From contig CAMVQS010000021.1 in NCBI GenBank assembly GCA_947169685.1, positions 1 to 36,866 on the forward strand: a stretch of DNA of 36,866 bases. The letters run 5' to 3'. This document shows positions 6,978 to 15,550 of the stretch, one piece after another (within the stretch, counting starts at the first letter, position 1; every line of letters begins with the position of its first letter). The position numbers and the translations under genes are program-made. This DNA comes from an uncultured Prevotella sp. Lineage in GTDB: Bacteria > Bacteroidota > Bacteroidia > Bacteroidales > Bacteroidaceae. The notes beneath the pieces are model-generated. The model was not told the origin of the DNA. It ran no database searches and saw nothing but the letters and a program-made list of their open reading frames with translations.

Positions 6978-8146
6978 TTCTTCTTATTCTTGTTGACGTA
7001 TTGTTTATCACCTTTCACAATTTTGGCCGTGTTGAATACGGAGGACAGCATGATGAGTGGTGCCTTGGTAAAGGACTTGTTCCAGTTCTTGTCAACCAGA
7101 TAATCTGGTGTGGCCAAAGCAAAAATGAACAAGACAAAAGCGAATAGCCCCCACCACTTAATGGCTAACGTAAAGTATATGAGTGGCATAAGGACGCTCA
7201 TAAAAGCAATGACGGCCATCATAATGGTTCGGGGAATCAATAACCACTGTAATAGTTTGTCAATCCAAGCGTAATAACGGTTGATAATGGCCATTGGCAG
7301 ATGATGGATGTTTCTCAGAATGGCATGTAGCTGAGAAGATGCCCAGCGTGTCCGCTGATCGTTAAATTCCTTGCTTTCGCGTGTTTTCTCGTCATATACA
7401 AGAATGTCGTCGAAGTAATCTATAAATATATGCTGACGCATGAGCAAGGCTTCTAATTCTTTGTCGTAGCCAGTTGTAGTAATTTTCTCAATATTCTCCT
7501 TGAACCATTTGAAATCGAAAGCATTGCCTGACCCAGATAGGGCAGAGGATAGGCCAATAGTAATGTGCCCACGACGGAAGATGGTATTATTGATTTCTTC
7601 AAAGACGGCATCCATATGGGCAATAGCTGTATCGCGATTCTTGGAGAGGCGATGAGCCTGAATGGCTTTCGTCCCGGATACCTCGTAGGCATCGTTCATC
7701 TGTTGCAAGAAATCTTGATCAACAATGGTTCCGGCATCTAATATGACAACAATGTCATATATCTTGAACTGGGGCAGGTTTTTGATGGCATATTGGAGCG
7801 CAAGGGCCTTGCTGCTATGATTGAAATTCGGGGTTAACAAAGTGATAGGGTTTTGGGCAAGACGGAAGTTGGTCATCTCGTCTTCGTGGTCAGAAATGAC
7901 GGTAATATCAAATAATCGTTGTGGATAAGACTGTCCCAAAACAGCCATGACCGTTTCCATAACGACCTTGTCTGCCTTATAGGCGGGGATGAGCACGATA
8001 AAACGGTTCTGATGATTTGCTTTGGGGATGTTCGGATGACTGCTGAACATTCCAGCTATAGTAAAGACGGCCATGTAAAGAACGGTTAATGCAACGATTC
8101 CAAACAAACTCCAGTCAATAATATATATAATGCGCCAAAAATCCAT
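6974..8146 (-). CDS. membrane GT2 glycosyltransferase paralogue with altered DxD
   Basis: A 390-residue paralogue of the next gene in the operon, with the same layout: N-terminal membrane segment (about 9-33), GT2 catalytic domain from FIVLIPAYKADK, QRTRW at 264-268, then C-terminal hydrophobic segments. The metal-binding motif that reads DAD in the neighbour is DAG here (D137, G139 in VVILDAGTIV), and the ED motif is YD (Y227, D228), keeping the catalytic-base Asp. The protein may have reduced or altered activity, or act as a partner of its paralogue (inference). It starts 4 bp after the stop of the upstream GT2 gene. Confidence 0.88.
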   Translation of the reverse strand: MDFWRIIYIIDWSLFGIVALTVLYMAVFTIAGMFSSHPNIPKANHQNRFIVLIPAYKADKVVMETVMAVLGQSYPQRLFDITVISDHEDEMTNFRLAQNPITLLTPNFNHSSKALALQYAIKNLPQFKIYDIVVILDAGTIVDQDFLQQMNDAYEVSGTKAIQAHRLSKNRDTAIAHMDAVFEEINNTIFRRGHITIGLSSALSGSGNAFDFKWFKENIEKITTTGYDKELEALLMRQHIFIDYFDDILVYDEKTRESKEFNDQRTRWASSQLHAILRNIHHLPMAIINRYYAWIDKLLQWLLIPRTIMMAVIAFMSVLMPLIYFTLAIKWWGLFAFVLFIFALATPDYLVDKNWNKSFTKAPLIMLSSVFNTAKIVKGDKQYVNKNKKK

Positions 8147-8150
8147 ATGA

Positions 8151-9050
8151 TTATAGTATTATAAAGTCTTTAATTCCTTTTAGAACAGCTTTCGTTAAGG
8201 CAAAGTTGCCTTGTGCCGTGTATTTTATCACATCGCGACTTCCTACCAAGAAGATAAGATACATATATGTGAGCACCTTTTCTGATGACTGATTGTTTCG
8301 TTGTACGAACAGCAGCCTGTTTCGTGTGATGTAATAGGTGCGTAAAGGACTGTTTTGGCCTGTGGTCTGACTCTCCTTATGGTATATGGTGACTGCAGGC
8401 TCATACCAGATGTCGTACCCTGCACGACGAATCATCATAGACCAGTCGAGCTCCTCGTAGTAAAGAAAATAGTCTTCTGGCATCATCCCTGCGCGTTCAA
8501 CAGCCTCACGCTTAACCATCATGGCTGCACCATGAGCATAGGGGGTGGGGTGGGAAGTGTCGTATTGTCCGTTGTCTTTTTCGCCGAAACCGATGGAACG
8601 GTTGCGCATGGTGATGGTTGTCAATGGGGTATAGCCTGCGAACTGAATGGGTGCATCGTCCCACGCAAAGCGTATCTTGGGACATACCATGCCAATCGTA
8701 TCTGATGACTCCAGACGGTCAATGAGAGGCTGAAGAATTTTCTTATCTCTTACCTCTTGCTTCTCACCTCTAAACAGAACGGTGTCGTTGTTGATGAAGA
8801 ACAGGTATTTTCCTTGGGCTGCCTTGATGCCAAGATTATTACCTCCTGCAAAGCCTAAGTTCTTATCGCTACGGATGACCTTGACTTGAGGATAGCGTTC
8901 TGCAATGACAGAAGCCTCGTCCTCCTTTGATGCATTATCCACCACAATCACCTCTAATGAATACTCATCGAAGGGGATGGTATCAATCAATGCGCAGGTA
9001 TCTTTCAGCCCATTGTAATTGACTGTAATGATAGATAATTCAATGTTCAA
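8151..9050 (-). CDS. GT2 glycosyltransferase, rhamnosyltransferase-like
   Basis: A 299-residue soluble-type GT2 enzyme similar in layout to WbbL-like rhamnosyltransferases. It begins with LSIITVNYNG, has VVDNASKEDE for the nucleotide site, NLGFAGGNNLGI, and the NND form of the metal site in FFINNDTVLF. YFLYYEELDWSMMIRRAGYD carries the downstream acidic motif. Between the NND motif and the conserved MVCPKIRF stretch there are extra charged residues (RGEKQEVRDKK) encoded by a degenerate heptamer run at 8743-8770. It lies 10 bp after the polymerase/ligase gene in the same operon. The sugar transferred is unknown. Confidence 0.9.
   Translation of the reverse strand: MNIELSIITVNYNGLKDTCALIDTIPFDEYSLEVIVVDNASKEDEASVIAERYPQVKVIRSDKNLGFAGGNNLGIKAAQGKYLFFINNDTVLFRGEKQEVRDKKILQPLIDRLESSDTIGMVCPKIRFAWDDAPIQFAGYTPLTTITMRNRSIGFGEKDNGQYDTSHPTPYAHGAAMMVKREAVERAGMMPEDYFLYYEELDWSMMIRRAGYDIWYEPAVTIYHKESQTTGQNSPLRTYYITRNRLLFVQRNNQSSEKVLTYMYLIFLVGSRDVIKYTAQGNFALTKAVLKGIKDFIIL
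8743..8770. repeat. degenerate heptamer repeat inside a GT2 gene
   Basis: On the coding (minus) strand four consecutive 7-base units read GAGGTGA, GAAGCAA, GAGGTAA, GAGATAA. They encode a charged insertion not expected in the GT2 fold at this position. Confidence 0.6.
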
Positions 9051-9060
9051 TTCTTATATA

Positions 9061-10584
9061 TTAGACTCGTGATGCTTTCTTTTTTTCAAGCTTCAGGCGT
9101 TTTCGCTCTTCTTGTTCTGATATGATTTTGTTTTCGTATTGTATCCATTCATCTTCGAAGAAAGGCAAGGCATAGACCAGCGACAGCCCGCCATAGAAAA
9201 CTAAGCAGTTGGGGAACTGCATCAGCACCTGGTTACCGTAGCCTCCCAATTGTAGCGCAACAAAGGCACAACACATGCCGGCACCTATGCCTCGTAGGGA
9301 AGGACTTTTCAATTTAAAGAAGACAATGATACATGCCCCCAATAACATTACAACAGTAACTATGACGAAAAGGGTCAGACCAATGATTCCCGTGTGCTGC
9401 CAGACAAACACATACTCGGAGTCAGGAGGCGTCGTGGCCAGTTTCCTGTATTTGTTGTTGGCTGGAACATTCTCATAACCGATACCGATACCAATGCCCC
9501 AGGGCGCTTCTGCCATGTACTTCTTCATGGCTTGCTGATTGACAGAACGGGCACCGGCTGATGCGTCGTTCGGGTCGAAAGCTGTTCGCATACGTCGTAT
9601 TTGCTGATTGCCATTTCCTATGGTTGTAAAGGCCAACATGAATACGAATAGTGCAAAAAAGATGGTAACAGGTACAGCAATCTTAAACGATTTTGACAAA
9701 AAGATATATACAATGAATCCTGCAAAGAAACAGAAGATTGCAGTACGTGTGCCAGATGGGAACATCGCCCATAGGCAGGCCGCACCGACTATTCCAAAGA
9801 AAATACGATGCTTCCATATTTTACTTGTGATGGCGAAGATAAGGAATGCAACAGAAGTGGCTGCTATTCCGATACCAAAGTTAGCTGCATCACTATAAAT
9901 TGAGAAATATCGTATCAGTGTTCCTGCCTGTAGAATGTGCGTAGAACGGCCTCGAGTCTGAATCCATGTATTTTCGGCAACTGTGAATCCCATATTCTTT
10001 TGTTTCCAAACCCAAACACAAGCAAATAAAGCTAATGCGCCCCAAAGATATAGGTATTTTATAAGTACTTTGGGGTTAGTAAGATATAAAATATAGACAA
10101 AAAAGGCATACAGAAGCTGGAAAGCTATCAGACGGGCACCAGTGTACCATGCACCAACGTTTAAGCCCAAGTCACAGGTGTCATTCAACACTTCAATCGT
10201 GCAGAATCCACACCATATAAGCAGCACATACAGCATAATATTACCTGTACGTTCAGCTCGAAGATCCTGAACATTGATAATGGCCATCACCAACAGTATA
10301 ATCTCCAACATTTCATTGGGCAGCGACATCGGTATGGGCAAGTGGATGTCTTTCATCTGAATGAAATAGTTGACAATGAACAATGTCCAGAACACGAACA
10401 TCCTGAAACGGAATGCCGCAATGATTACCAGGGCAATGACAGGGATGATACAAATGATGGCAAAAACACCGAACCCAGCTGTCGCAAACTCATATATTGC
10501 AAGCAAAAACAGGAGAAAGAGCAGTAAAACTCTTCCTCCGTTGTTTTCAACAAAACTTGAATATTTTGATGTCGCAATATTCAT
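9061..10584 (-). CDS. O-antigen ligase/polymerase-like membrane protein
   Basis: A 507-residue protein with about ten or more membrane segments and one large periplasmic loop in its second half. The loop region SVNQQAMKKYMAEAPWGIGI and the following SEYVFVWQHTGIIGLTLFVI are the pattern seen in Wzy_C/O-antigen-ligase family proteins. It would either polymerise flipped repeat units (Wzy) or ligate the finished glycan. Position between the co-polymerase gene (6 bp away) and the GTs favours Wzy. The C-terminus is a short charged cytoplasmic tail rich in Lys and Glu. Family assignment is good, and the choice between polymerase and ligase is open. Confidence 0.82.
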   Translation of the reverse strand: MNIATSKYSSFVENNGGRVLLLFLLFLLAIYEFATAGFGVFAIICIIPVIALVIIAAFRFRMFVFWTLFIVNYFIQMKDIHLPIPMSLPNEMLEIILLVMAIINVQDLRAERTGNIMLYVLLIWCGFCTIEVLNDTCDLGLNVGAWYTGARLIAFQLLYAFFVYILYLTNPKVLIKYLYLWGALALFACVWVWKQKNMGFTVAENTWIQTRGRSTHILQAGTLIRYFSIYSDAANFGIGIAATSVAFLIFAITSKIWKHRIFFGIVGAACLWAMFPSGTRTAIFCFFAGFIVYIFLSKSFKIAVPVTIFFALFVFMLAFTTIGNGNQQIRRMRTAFDPNDASAGARSVNQQAMKKYMAEAPWGIGIGIGYENVPANNKYRKLATTPPDSEYVFVWQHTGIIGLTLFVIVTVVMLLGACIIVFFKLKSPSLRGIGAGMCCAFVALQLGGYGNQVLMQFPNCLVFYGGLSLVYALPFFEDEWIQYENKIISEQEERKRLKLEKKKASRV

Positions 10585-10590
10585 GAGTGC

Positions 10591-12765
10591 TTATTTTGCA
10601 TGAGAATTCTCTGTTGCCGTCAAGCCTAACTGAGAGATGCGATAGACGAAGTTCTTGAACTTTGTGTAAGGCGGCAACTGGCCGGTAAACTCTTCTACAG
10701 CATAGCGGCTGGCTTCAGTCAGATACATATAGAGCGTATCCTTGTTTTCTAGTTGTGACTCCACCTCTTTCAGCGCTTTCTGGTCAACGTCTTTCCAGGT
10801 ACGGTTAGCACGTGTAACCATCAGGTTTACTGTACCCATATTCAGCAGGGCAGGTGTGATAGAATTGTCATTGAGATTCGGATATTCCACGATGGCAATC
10901 TCTTCTGGCATGATGTCAGAGCACAAATCTTTTATGCTCTTGGCCATGATGTATTTACTGTCTTCTGCCAGGAAGTCCTCATTGTATGTCAGACGACGAA
11001 CTTGCAAGCCAATAGATATCCAGTAATTTTCCAATTCTTGAGCAAGATAACTCTTACCGTTAGCTGCATCTGTTGAGAGAAGGTTTAGTACGTTCTGCTG
11101 TCCTTCCTTGAAATGAGGTAACAATACTTTGCTTAACTGGTGTAATGCCATATCGGAAATGGTCTTGTTGTAGCGACGAAAACGCAGATTGCTTTCCTTT
11201 GGATAACACCCCATGACGGGAATTTTAGTAATACGTTCAGAGCGCATACGGTCACGAAGTGTACGGTCAAGCAGTTCAATAATGAAAAAGTAGAGTGCTG
11301 TCAACATGAAGGTCAGCAGGAATGCTCCCAACAGAATCATTAAGCGATTGGTTGGCTGAGCATTGAGTGGGAACATCGGCGGATTGAGCACACGAAGCGT
11401 CGCCGTCGTCATCTGCAGGTTGCGCTGACGCAGGCGAGCTGCATTTAAAGCCTTCAACATTTCCATGTAGTTACCTTCAATAAAACCGATATGGCGGTTT
11501 TTGCGGTCGATAGTAGCACCGATGGGGGCATAAAATAGATATTGGTTATCCAATTTCTGTTGCATGATGTCATTAGCATTCATCATGGCTTTGGTTTTTT
11601 CAAGTAGAAGAACCTGCTCCAGCCAACTATCAATCATCTTATTGGCCTTTACACCCGTTTCTGCATTAAAGGAAGCTGCTTCAATGTCGCGTGTCAATGA
11701 TCTTACTCGACCTGTTGCTTCCTGTAGGTCACGTTGTGCTCTTGCTAACTCTTGTTGAGCTGCAGCGTCAGCACCGCCATTTTCACTGCTCATAATCTGT
11801 AGATTAGAGATACGTGACTGGATACGGGAGATGTCACGAACACTATTGGTGAACTCACGGTTTGAACGGATAATCTGGGCGCGGTTACCTAACTGGCGCT
11901 CCAAGTAGTCCATCAATGCCTTGGTTGTTGTATAGTCCATCAATTGGTTGTTTGTCGCTTGCTGTTGTTCTGCTTCCAGCATGGCAATCTGTTTGGTTTG
12001 CTCGCCATAGTTGATAATCTTTTTGGAGATGTTATAGCGAATCAAATCATCCTCTGCATTGGTCAGAATGCGGTAGAGACGGGCCACTTCTCGCTCAAAG
12101 AACTTGATAACGTTTGCTGTCTCGCCAAAACGAATCTGCTCGTATTGTTTTTTGAACACATCGTTCAAAATGTCCAGCGTGTTATAAGCAATACCAGGGT
12201 CGTTGGCAGAGTAGGCAATGTCAATAATATCACTATTGTTAAGCTGTAAAACCTTGATGCGGCTGGTAATGTTGTTAATGCCAAAATATGGATGGGCATT
12301 TAACAGACCAAAGAGATAGTTGTCCTGCATGGGCTTCTCGTAGGCTTTCAGATTGGCATAGGTCTGAGCCTCGCTGTTGTGCTTAATCAACGCCTTTACT
12401 TCGGCAGGAACAGTTGCGTTCAACTCGCGGAAATGTTCTGCAGAGATGTAATTGTTATCCTTGTTGGGATTACCATACATCATACAACGGGCAAACAAAC
12501 GAAGGGCAACCTCATGAATGGTATTATCGGTTGTGATGATTAACATCAGGTTGTTAATGTTGGTCTGGGAATTTCCACCAATAGCACCAGTTCCTTCCAT
12601 GTTGTAACCGGTAATCATACCCGTATAGATGGTGGTGTTGGTGTCATAGACTCGTTGCATGTGACGGGTCAAGAACCATGCCACAATAAGAGCTATCAAT
12701 GGCAGAATAACAAGATACCAACGAATCTTGTATAGGAAACGAACTAAATATCTGAATGTATCCAT
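10591..12765 (-). CDS. Wzz-like polysaccharide co-polymerase with degenerate P-loop domain
   Basis: A 724-residue inner-membrane protein of the PCP-2 type that controls chain length and couples synthesis to export. Membrane segments are at about 16-33 and 475-497, with a long periplasmic region of some 440 residues between them, much of it likely coiled coil (for example TKQIAMLEAEQQQATNNQL). Proline-rich LNPPMFPLNAQP precedes the second segment. The C-terminal cytoplasmic domain has a Walker-A-like DAANGKS (566-572), as in BY-kinases. The usual Walker A' Asp pair is not evident (IAIVEYPNL near 623) and there is no C-terminal tyrosine cluster. It may bind a nucleotide without being an active tyrosine kinase (inference). 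Confidence 0.85.
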   Translation of the reverse strand: MDTFRYLVRFLYKIRWYLVILPLIALIVAWFLTRHMQRVYDTNTTIYTGMITGYNMEGTGAIGGNSQTNINNLMLIITTDNTIHEVALRLFARCMMYGNPNKDNNYISAEHFRELNATVPAEVKALIKHNSEAQTYANLKAYEKPMQDNYLFGLLNAHPYFGINNITSRIKVLQLNNSDIIDIAYSANDPGIAYNTLDILNDVFKKQYEQIRFGETANVIKFFEREVARLYRILTNAEDDLIRYNISKKIINYGEQTKQIAMLEAEQQQATNNQLMDYTTTKALMDYLERQLGNRAQIIRSNREFTNSVRDISRIQSRISNLQIMSSENGGADAAAQQELARAQRDLQEATGRVRSLTRDIEAASFNAETGVKANKMIDSWLEQVLLLEKTKAMMNANDIMQQKLDNQYLFYAPIGATIDRKNRHIGFIEGNYMEMLKALNAARLRQRNLQMTTATLRVLNPPMFPLNAQPTNRLMILLGAFLLTFMLTALYFFIIELLDRTLRDRMRSERITKIPVMGCYPKESNLRFRRYNKTISDMALHQLSKVLLPHFKEGQQNVLNLLSTDAANGKSYLAQELENYWISIGLQVRRLTYNEDFLAEDSKYIMAKSIKDLCSDIMPEEIAIVEYPNLNDNSITPALLNMGTVNLMVTRANRTWKDVDQKALKEVESQLENKDTLYMYLTEASRYAVEEFTGQLPPYTKFKNFVYRISQLGLTATENSHAK

Positions 12766-12783
12766 AATTGTATGTTTCGTTTG

Positions 12784-13740
12784 TTATTTTTTCTTTTTCT
12801 TTGCTTCTCTCTCAGCCTTTCTCTTGGCCTCTCTCTCTTCTTTCGCAAGCTTAGCCAAACGCTTCTCTTCTTCAGCATTCTCGCGTCTGATTCTCTTTTC
12901 CAATGCACGCTTTTCTTTCTCTAACTGGCGTGGAGTCTTGGTAACATTGCCATCGAGAGTGATTTCTGTCGTCGTGTTAGTCATGATGGGGGTGTGAGTC
13001 AGAATCTCCAGAGTAAGAATATCTGTCAAAAGAGATGTCTGCATAGCTTGGTACTGACTGACGACAGATACCTCCTGCAATTTGGTGTAGGCAAAATTCT
13101 CAATGTTCAATTCGCCCTGATGGAACTGCTCCTGATTGAGCTGACCGGCACCCTGATAGATGGCGGCACCTTCACTCATGGTCTTCAGTGTTACCAAGTT
13201 GTTGGTGACGCGAGCATAGATAGTTCCTATCTGCAACTTTAAGTTGTCATATGCTTGGTCTCTCTGGTATCGTGAAATGTCAGCTTGAATTCTCTTACGC
13301 TTAACTGCTGCAGTTAAGTCCAAGATGTCTTCTAATGGTACAGATAGATTAACACCAACGTTCCAATAACTTTGTTCACTTCCCTGGAACTGGTAAATCA
13401 TGGTGTTGTAGCTTGTGGAGTTGTTTCCCCACATATCGGTCTTACCATAACTGTAGCTGGCATGACCATACACGTAGGAGAAAATGTGTCTCTTTTGTTT
13501 GGCTACTTCTAAAACTGCCAACTCATGCGCTCTTGATGCTTGTAAAATGGTCGGGTTTTCTTTTGCATTCTCGTAAAGCACAGAAAGTGGTGGCAGATGG
13601 AACGTAGAGAAGTTGATGTCGGACATTTCACTGGAATCAAAGAATCCAGCACTAATACCAGTGTTCTCGTACTGTGCATAAGCAGAACTTCCTGTAGCTA
13701 TTACAATGAATGTAAACAATAGTTGTCTTAATCTGTTCAT
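12784..13740 (-). CDS. short TolC-like outer-membrane protein with Lys/Glu tail
   Basis: A 318-residue exported protein. The signal peptide covers about residues 1-22, with cleavage likely after AYA. The body has the TolC/OEP pattern: LPPLSVLYENAKENPTILQA, SYWNVGVNLSVPLEDILDLT, and long helices ending near residue 250. Ordinary TolC monomers have two such repeats in 430 to 500 residues; here I see only one. The last 50 residues (about 268-318) are almost entirely Lys, Arg, Glu and Ala, ending in five lysines, and should form a charged helix. It lies between the sugar-transferase and co-polymerase genes, so it may act as the outer-membrane part of the export path; no Wza-like gene is in the window. 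Confidence 0.75.
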   Translation of the reverse strand: MNRLRQLLFTFIVIATGSSAYAQYENTGISAGFFDSSEMSDINFSTFHLPPLSVLYENAKENPTILQASRAHELAVLEVAKQKRHIFSYVYGHASYSYGKTDMWGNNSTSYNTMIYQFQGSEQSYWNVGVNLSVPLEDILDLTAAVKRKRIQADISRYQRDQAYDNLKLQIGTIYARVTNNLVTLKTMSEGAAIYQGAGQLNQEQFHQGELNIENFAYTKLQEVSVVSQYQAMQTSLLTDILTLEILTHTPIMTNTTTEITLDGNVTKTPRQLEKEKRALEKRIRRENAEEEKRLAKLAKEEREAKRKAEREAKKKKK

Positions 13741-13764
13741 CGTATTTAATGTTTATTGATTCAG

Positions 13765-14973
13765 TTATACGTTTTCTTTTTGAATAAAGGCAGTCAGCGT
13801 ACGGAAGATAATCTTCATGTCAAGAGCAAAGTTGTAAGTCTGACCGTAGATGATATCTAACTGCTTACGTTCTTCTGCTGACATGTTACCGCCTTTGCCG
13901 CGCTCTTCAACTTGCCATAGTCCTGTCAGTCCGGCAGGAGCCATGAAACGGTCAATGCTTGCGTCAGCGGTCAGCTTTTCAGCCTCGTAGAGTGGAAGAG
14001 GTCTGTTGCCCACAATGGACATGTCACCCTTGAGAATATTAAAGAGTTGTGGAAGCTCGTCAATGCTGTATTTGCGGATGAACTGTCCCACCTTGGTAAT
14101 GCGCGGGTCATTCTCAACCTTGACAAAAGCATTGTTGATGTCTTCTTCTTTCTGCTTGTTAAAGTCACTTTCTGCCACCACGAAGTCGTCACCTACCAAC
14201 ATGATTTCCTCGTCGCTAATCATCATTTCTGATTCCATGCCCATGTCATACATCTGCTGCTCGGCCTCGTTGCCAAGGGGTGAGGTAATGGTGGTCTTGG
14301 AATCTTCGTCTTCATCTTCTTTCTCAGCGTATTGGTTGTGTCCCTTGCTGACTTCTTTCAGTCGCTGCTCTGCATCAACATACATGCTGCGGAACTTCAG
14401 GAAGTCAAAAATGGTGTAGTTGGTTCCTACGCGCTTCGATTTGAACAGCACAGGACCCTTACTCTCCAGTTTGATGGCAATAGCCGTGATGATGAAAACG
14501 GGAGAAAGGAATATGATAGCCAATCCGGAGAAGAAAATATCGAACAAACGTTTCCAGAGGGGAATCTTGAATCTCAGAATCTTGTATTTTGCATCCTGAT
14601 CATTAAACATGATATTCTCACGTTCTGATATAAACTGAATCTTCTTGTTCAGTTCCGTAATGGATGCTTCCTTGCTCAACGTATCATTGATGCCACATTT
14701 CTGATATAATTTCCTTTCTTCGTCAGTTAAGTTGTCTGTCAACAAGATAATATAGACATTCGGACTCTTCTTTCGAATATAGGTAATTGCAGTAATGTCT
14801 TCGTTGCGTATATTTTTCTCAACGAAGACAATGAAATGCTCATTCCGGATATGTGGCGTACATATAGATGCTGTCTCCTTATAGGCAGTCGTCATTTTGA
14901 CAGACTGCCCAGGTATATATTTCAGGCGTTCTTGCGTCTTTGGGTTGCTTCCTAAATATACAACACCTATCAT
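13765..14973 (-). CDS. polyprenyl-phosphate sugar-1-phosphate transferase with N-terminal pseudo-receiver
   Basis: A 402-residue enzyme that starts glycan assembly by moving a sugar-1-phosphate to undecaprenyl phosphate. The catalytic part is recognisable: a membrane-associated helix at 142-168, PVLFKSKRVG (174-183), FLKFRSMYVDAE (191-202), NDPRITKVGQFIRKYSIDEL (288-307), GDMSIVGNRP (316-325) and LTGLWQV (349-355). Residues 1-115 have the alternating hydrophobic pattern of a response-regulator receiver, but the acidic pair and the acceptor Asp are absent (FIVFVEKN at 47-54), while T79 and K101 match the conserved Thr and Lys. About 80 extra, strongly acidic residues (205-285) split the catalytic domain. 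It is the second gene of the operon, 35 bp after the receiver gene. Confidence 0.9.
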   Translation of the reverse strand: MIGVVYLGSNPKTQERLKYIPGQSVKMTTAYKETASICTPHIRNEHFIVFVEKNIRNEDITAITYIRKKSPNVYIILLTDNLTDEERKLYQKCGINDTLSKEASITELNKKIQFISERENIMFNDQDAKYKILRFKIPLWKRLFDIFFSGLAIIFLSPVFIITAIAIKLESKGPVLFKSKRVGTNYTIFDFLKFRSMYVDAEQRLKEVSKGHNQYAEKEDEDEDSKTTITSPLGNEAEQQMYDMGMESEMMISDEEIMLVGDDFVVAESDFNKQKEEDINNAFVKVENDPRITKVGQFIRKYSIDELPQLFNILKGDMSIVGNRPLPLYEAEKLTADASIDRFMAPAGLTGLWQVEERGKGGNMSAEERKQLDIIYGQTYNFALDMKIIFRTLTAFIQKENV

Positions 14974-15008
14974 ATTTACTATATATATTAATGTGTCTTA
15001 ATGATGAA

Positions 15009-15377
15009 TTAGTTCGGAAGGATTTTCTTCACTCGAATTTTCAACTCCATTGGGTTGAATGGCTTGACAATGTAATCCACAGCACCAATCTCCAATAAAC
15101 GGATACGCTCTGATGTTGAGTCTTCACTCGAAAGCATGATGACAGGGATATGACGGAACAATTCGTTCTGCTTAATCCATTCCAGAAAGTCGTCGCCACG
15201 CATTCCCGGCATACGAATGTCCGAAATAATCAAATCAGGCGTATTGCCAGCCTGTAACCACTTGACACCCTGCAGTCCATCAGGAAGCCATTGTACATCA
15301 TATTCACTCATGAGGTAGATAGAGAGCACTTTAGCAATGGTCTCCTTGTCGTCCAAAATCAATATTTTTCTTTTCAT
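15009..15377 (-). CDS. stand-alone response-regulator receiver protein
   Basis: A 122-residue single receiver domain without an output domain. The phosphorylation site is complete: acidic pair D9-D10 in ILILDDKE, acceptor D53 in LIISDIRMPGM, S83/S84 in VIMLSSEDS and K105 in DYIVKPF. The open frame extends upstream to 15440, but that start lies beyond the promoter box at 15408-15415, so the ATG at 15377 (MKRKILILDD) is preferred. It is the first gene of the exopolysaccharide operon. No histidine kinase is nearby, so its phosphodonor is unknown. A role in controlling the sugar transferase that follows is an inference from position. Confidence 0.9.
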   Translation of the reverse strand: MKRKILILDDKETIAKVLSIYLMSEYDVQWLPDGLQGVKWLQAGNTPDLIISDIRMPGMRGDDFLEWIKQNELFRHIPVIMLSSEDSTSERIRLLEIGAVDYIVKPFNPMELKIRVKKILPN

Positions 15378-15407
15378 ATACGTATATTTATAGAATCTTC
15401 TAAGGTG

Positions 15408-15444
15408 CAAAGGTAAAAAAAAGTTTTTAATTGTGTTCAAATAA
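15408..15444 (-). promoter_or_regulatory. promoter of the exopolysaccharide operon
   Basis: The minus strand reads TACCTTTG at 15415-15408, with TTTG about 21 bases upstream (near 15437-15440), matching the Bacteroidota -33/-7 arrangement. Gene spacing of 35 bp or less from here to 4224 makes this the likely promoter for all nine genes. It also decides the start of the receiver gene. Confidence 0.65.
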
Positions 15445-15550
15445 TGATAAAAAAATGCACAAAACAGTGAAAAAAGTTGCTAATTAAAATATTTTTTGGG
15501 AATTTTGTGGTGTTAAACGTATTATTATTGAATAGGAAACATAAATAATT

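Noticed and set aside
15445..15550. Promoter for xylB
   Set aside because: The region is AT-rich with several partial TTTG matches (for example AATTTTG near 15500), but none is clearly better than chance.
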